Shown here piece by piece: positions 22,101-25,134 of a DNA stretch of 25,134 nucleotides (the stretch's first letter is position 1; each line of letters opens with the position of its first letter). The DNA is taken from positions 1 through 25,134 of IMG/VR virus record IMGVR_UViG_3300025138_000321; one strand, given 5' to 3'. The stretch is from a virus. Made by a program: the position numbers and the translations under genes. The notes under the pieces were generated by a model. The model was not told the DNA's origin and did not search any database. It saw only the letters and a list, made by a program, of their open reading frames with translations.

Positions 22101-25100
22101 TCTTTAATACGTTCAACAATTTCAACTTTAGTTGCACCTTTAAACTCAGGTGTTTCAAGACTATCAAATGTTTCTTTTACGTCAGCTAATAAGTCTTTTA
22201 ATCTTTTAGTAGCTTTAGGTCTAATGTTGTCGTTGTGTTCGTTAATTAATGTACCAAGTTCATCAAGGGTGTTACGAGTTTCATTGTAACCATCAATACC
22301 TTCTTTAGTTAACTTGATTGTTTTATCACCAATAACAATACCCTCTTGTAACTCTGCTAATGAATACTTCTTACCTTGGCGATCACCTTCTACTATAATT
22401 GCAGATACATCTGCACGTTCAGCTTCAGGAACTTTACGCCAAACATCATTGTATCTCTTAAAGATACGACTCATTTTTGAGGTTACACTTTGTGTATTAA
22501 ATTGAAATTTTTCTATAACTTTTCTAACTTGAGGATAGACATAAGTACCATCAGGATTACGCATACTCCAAAGTTTTAATGGGCTTTGTACCCACTTTAA
22601 AAAATTTACTTTCCATTTCTTAGGTGCTTTCTTACCTGAAGTACCATCACCGTCACTGCTATCACTTTCAACACCAGCTTCATCAGGCACAATTGGCTCT
22701 GCAAGTTCTGCAAGTTTTTCTTCTTCAGTCATCTCATCAACTACAACTTTAGCTTCTGCTTCAGTACGTTCAACGGACTCTGTAACTGCTTCGACAATTT
22801 CTGGATCTTCTATAATTTTACTTATAGGTAAGCCAGCTTCTAGCATTATGTCAGTTTCGCTAGAATCAAATTCTTCAGATCTATAATCTTCAAGAAATTC
22901 TTGCTCTTCTATTCTAAATGGCCACATACGCATATTAGGTATGTATAATAAATTTTCAGTTTCAACTTCATAATGATCTCTAAGTTTATCAAGTGCCTCT
23001 TCAATTACATCTTCATCAAATTTTCGATTTAAATTCTGCTCACCTTTAAATGGAGTAAAGTTTTTAAATCCAACTGGGGTGTTATCAGAGAACCGAGGTC
23101 TAAGAGCAGGTGGCGCTCTTTGGTTAATAAATTTAGATCGCCATATTTTATTACTAGCTCTATTATCCATTAAGAATTTAAAGCCAGGAGTTGCTTGGGT
23201 AGTAGCAAATATTTTTTCCCATATCTCAGAAACTCTTTTAAAGAATTTTTCTGACATTGTTTTTGGTGGGATTCTTTCCATAGACCATCGAGCAGTTTGC
23301 TCAGCAAACCATTCAGAAAAACTTAATTGATAATTTGCTCCGTACTTGCCATCACCTAGAGTTTCATCTACAATCTTGTTATCAATACGGTTTTGTTTAA
23401 ATTCAAAATTACTAAATCGATTTAAATCTAAAACAAGACTATCTACATCAAGTGTACCGTCTTTTAATAAGTAAGTTGTATTACCTGAATCTCTTAAACC
23501 TTGACCACGTTTAATATTGCGAAGGCCTACTATAGTTCTAGATGTGCCTTCTTTATAAGCTGGAGACGCAAACATCTGAGTAAGTTTTCTAGATACATTT
23601 GATTTATTAAATTCTAGATTTTGTTTTTTATTGCCTTCACTTAGGTACGCATAATAATCTCTTAGTACTGCAACCTTTTCTACATCAGTTGTATTATTAA
23701 ATAATTCCCATTCTAAAATGTGACCAACTTCATGAGCAACTGTGTTTAAAATAGAAATGTCTTCAGTTGATCTTTGTAGTTCAGCATTTTGTATACCAGG
23801 AAAAAGTTTTGCTCTTTCACCTCTAGTGTTTGATGTATTTAAAAATATTTTATAAGTATGGTTTTCTAATGCATCTGGTCCAAATTCATTAACAAAACCA
23901 TAAACATCATCAGCACCACTATCTAAAATGTAATCTTTGGCATACTTTTCGTATTGTTCTTTTATTTTTGTTAATGCATCTTCGTTGCGACCAATATAAA
24001 GTTCATATATAGTCATGTTTAAGCGTTTAGCTTCTCTTCGAATAAAGGCTTTTCTACTTAGGCGTGGTTGAACATTATGTTTTTCTAGAACTTCAGCTTT
24101 AATCTTGCCATTTTTTTGTGTATCCTTGTCGGTATAAAAAAAGATATTAATATCTTCTTTCATATTAAGTTTTTCTAAAATTTCTTTAGCATAACCTAAT
24201 GCAAAATCTGGAACATTTTCAGTTCCAATTACTTTACCATCTAGTGCGCCCCCAAATGGACCAAACTTAGGTGTCGATTTAGTTGGAACTGCTGGTCCTT
24301 TAGTTTTCTTCTTAACAACTTTTTCTTCTGCACCAAAAGTATTTGACCAAGACTTTTTGTCATATTCTAATTTACTGCCATCAGGTAAATAAAAATCTAA
24401 AATTTTATCTGAGTATTCATTTATCTCACTCTGTTGTTCTGTTAAAAATCTTTGATCGCTAGGTGCATCTAATAAAAGAGGAATAGCATTAACGCCTTCT
24501 TCAAGATAACTTTTAATAATATTTAAATCATCTGCCCTCATCACGCCTAATGTTAATTTACCCTTACGATCTGAAACTTTAATATTTTGTATTAATTTAC
24601 CATCATTTGTTGATGTTCCTTTATTATTAATAACACCTGGAAATAAAGATTGATTAGATCTAATTGCCATTTTGGTTTCATCAATAAAACCAGACTCACC
24701 AAATGCAGGGTTATTAACTGCTGTACCAAATTGATCGACTAACTTTTGAGCTTGATCTTTATTAATAAAAGCAACCTTACCTAAAAATGGTATTGCATCT
24801 TTTGATCTTCTTTGATCTTTTAATCTTGTTCTTAATGCTGCTTGTGATTTAGCTTCTTTGTTACTAGCAACGGCTCTTTGGACAGAAGGTCTTCTTTTGT
24901 TGAATGATTGTTGAGTATCAATAAGTGTCGCTGTATCTGCTATGTCTTTTGGATCTAACTCCGTAACAGTTTCGGCAACTGGTTTAGTGTCGGTAGTTGG
25001 TTTATTGTAGATGCCTCTTTTTTCAGCTTCTTTTTTAAGAGCAAAACCTTCACGCATTTTAGAATAATAAGCACCATCACCAGTTGCTTTTGCTTCTTTT

Positions 25101-25134
25101 ATTTCTTTAAGACTTCTTCTTCTATCTTCTAGAA
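19127..25134 (-). CDS. Giant virion/ejection protein with metallopeptidase motif (5' end off window)
   Basis: The frame is open to the window edge: 25 more codons precede the first visible ATG (25057), so the N-terminus is missing. At least 2001 residues are present. Numbering from that ATG, AHEVGHILEWE gives HExxH at 442-446 (23720-23734), with a probable third zinc ligand in SEWFAE (about 582-586): a gluzincin-type peptidase. Long Glu/Lys-rich helices fill about 720-1150. A Gly/Ala/Val-rich hydrophobic segment lies near 1380-1415 and another near 1676-1700. Such multi-domain proteins are the internal, DNA-ejection or 'polyvalent' proteins of podovirus-like phages, carried in the virion. Family placement is inferred; the peptidase motif is seen. 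Confidence 0.8.
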   Translation of the reverse strand, partial: LEDRRRSLKEIKEAKATGDGAYYSKMREGFALKKEAEKRGIYNKPTTDTKPVAETVTELDPKDIADTATLIDTQQSFNKRRPSVQRAVASNKEAKSQAALRTRLKDQRRSKDAIPFLGKVAFINKDQAQKLVDQFGTAVNNPAFGESGFIDETKMAIRSNQSLFPGVINNKGTSTNDGKLIQNIKVSDRKGKLTLGVMRADDLNIIKSYLEEGVNAIPLLLDAPSDQRFLTEQQSEINEYSDKILDFYLPDGSKLEYDKKSWSNTFGAEEKVVKKKTKGPAVPTKSTPKFGPFGGALDGKVIGTENVPDFALGYAKEILEKLNMKEDINIFFYTDKDTQKNGKIKAEVLEKHNVQPRLSRKAFIRREAKRLNMTIYELYIGRNEDALTKIKEQYEKYAKDYILDSGADDVYGFVNEFGPDALENHTYKIFLNTSNTRGERAKLFPGIQNAELQRSTEDISILNTVAHEVGHILEWELFNNTTDVEKVAVLRDYYAYLSEGNKKQNLEFNKSNVSRKLTQMFASPAYKEGTSRTIVGLRNIKRGQGLRDSGNTTYLLKDGTLDVDSLVLDLNRFSNFEFKQNRIDNKIVDETLGDGKYGANYQLSFSEWFAEQTARWSMERIPPKTMSEKFFKRVSEIWEKIFATTQATPGFKFLMDNRASNKIWRSKFINQRAPPALRPRFSDNTPVGFKNFTPFKGEQNLNRKFDEDVIEEALDKLRDHYEVETENLLYIPNMRMWPFRIEEQEFLEDYRSEEFDSSETDIMLEAGLPISKIIEDPEIVEAVTESVERTEAEAKVVVDEMTEEEKLAELAEPIVPDEAGVESDSSDGDGTSGKKAPKKWKVNFLKWVQSPLKLWSMRNPDGTYVYPQVRKVIEKFQFNTQSVTSKMSRIFKRYNDVWRKVPEAERADVSAIIVEGDRQGKKYSLAELQEGIVIGDKTIKLTKEGIDGYNETRNTLDELGTLINEHNDNIRPKATKRLKDLLADVKETFDSLETPEFKGATKVEIVERIKDPKTKKIIGYVVKLPDGDSVASGWSMKFTVKDFPGVDIKNGKQLENLIMESDAVKTAQAQAAAKAKADFEAERAEIDIIESLKEREEIYNQLKRVYRTPKLRNAEKAKLREENINRLNERIREIEKEIGYKRGYKGSNPYQLKLNRQIVMIDIENSRIKPEFDIKTNDGYLPHIWFGSHSVRIVSADGKVKNIFSEQGYFDTDAQARQAAENFIEANPKYKDDKIVVINRGTTWADSAVSATTLNDKTIEKLAVSLTADQLEDVRTGRQSLAQINRDLNVKMGDRRVTASFEKERLGAEGYSTDTQKILGSHIQNVMRFLILDEMKYDANEIQQALDDGEYSSVDDLMKDEFRNFINDISNVEGGFENTFDSVFDSFFNTVDNSIDTLTKGKVKGLDRATLYSGMTGLGAAGVVGIFGAPVIGLIIGVPLGMMVYGRVKASSDAGIVSEDGSTKVFDPTIQAILGISAHTKLGMFMNLLSPIVNLSQSFINTSALYSYSEIIQSYGILSRYTRGKMTGTDTEFTTMWDQRFDEGGVDVDQGLFTDGTEMNLDRGTIAKYSMFLFQKAEVFNRMMAYTAGHTRATNNGKTEKQARFDGQKAWNDTQFFYDKSDTSKILRIKGLKVGTQFKNFLFKQTAFTLGIWKDAELNPFNPNTRLEKDDGTIETAEEAVARIKEMRKVMLKQLLHIYILAGALGLPGLQALDWLIRSLFGDEYSPIKFLMRTNLDAHANGETSGMMADLFVKGLPTLIGQDISSRVGLGNRFIPYNDRLSIGDNLMDQFKGPFISTLINARKLQQAGATFGDQTVNITSGIGKPLKGIEMLAGGQDLAVLATTDMSTLQLYAETIMKNLASPSNIVYTSGYKSGQVVSNKVSRLDVFNYMIGGRPTKFSLESDLNELLMFDDNNLDRETKKVYTDMAYVYTRYAKTNPEKFREELNRIRTEAREDDIPINNGYIRRMFRNLRTPRAINTVKKLRKSQRPEYLKYIEDMK

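Overview
The window is a piece of an AT-rich temperate phage genome (free phage or complete prophage interior). It carries a repressor, a candidate excisionase, a tyrosine integrase, a recombination and replication operon, and a late operon with a giant virion protein and membrane or exported proteins. No terminase, capsid, tail or DNA polymerase gene lies in this stretch, so morphology cannot be fixed. The giant ejection-type protein and the late-gene set resemble, from memory, podovirus-like phages of marine low-GC alphaproteobacteria. The tRNA-Phe fragment at the attachment site fits a bacterial host of that kind. Host and family are inferences.

Layout. (1) 1-2448, + strand: a chain of about twelve very small genes, nearly all overlapping by 1-26 bases; no function recognised, several too short for routine gene calling. 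(2) 2445-12010, - strand: an early operon read right to left. In order of transcription it holds an unknown 180-aa protein, a Sak4-like RecA-fold ATPase, an abundant-looking unknown protein (possibly an ssDNA-binding partner), a hairpin, a 57-aa protein, an SF2 helicase with a zinc ribbon, a Cys-rich protein, a DUF3310 protein, a coiled-coil protein, a Cas4/RecB-type nuclease, two unknown proteins, a primase-helicase fusion, an array of inverted repeats that could be an origin or operator (3001-3182), and a last unknown protein. (3) 12011-12275: divergent control region. (4) 12276-14479, + strand: HTH repressor, candidate excisionase, integrase. (5) 14463-14668: attP, with the 5' half of a tRNA-Phe gene flanked by repeated arm-type sites. 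(6) 14656-25134, - strand: the end of the late operon, with a giant protein (running off the window), a coiled-coil membrane protein, an HNH endonuclease, a holin-like protein, and a six-gene cassette of mostly exported or membrane-anchored proteins that stops at attP.

How it works together. The repressor gene faces away from the early operon across a region with dyads that can serve as operators. The early operon supplies DNA annealing/recombination (Sak4-like ATPase, Cas4-like nuclease, helicase) and replication priming. Integrase plus the small HTH protein would drive recombination at attP. Most unusual is that attP carries the 5' half of the tRNA rather than the 3' half. In a lysogen the host tRNA-Phe would then be expressed from phage-side DNA just downstream of the integrase gene. 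No gene-free stretch exceeds 300 bases; the two largest gaps (2949-3199 and 12011-12275) both hold dense repeat or promoter structure.
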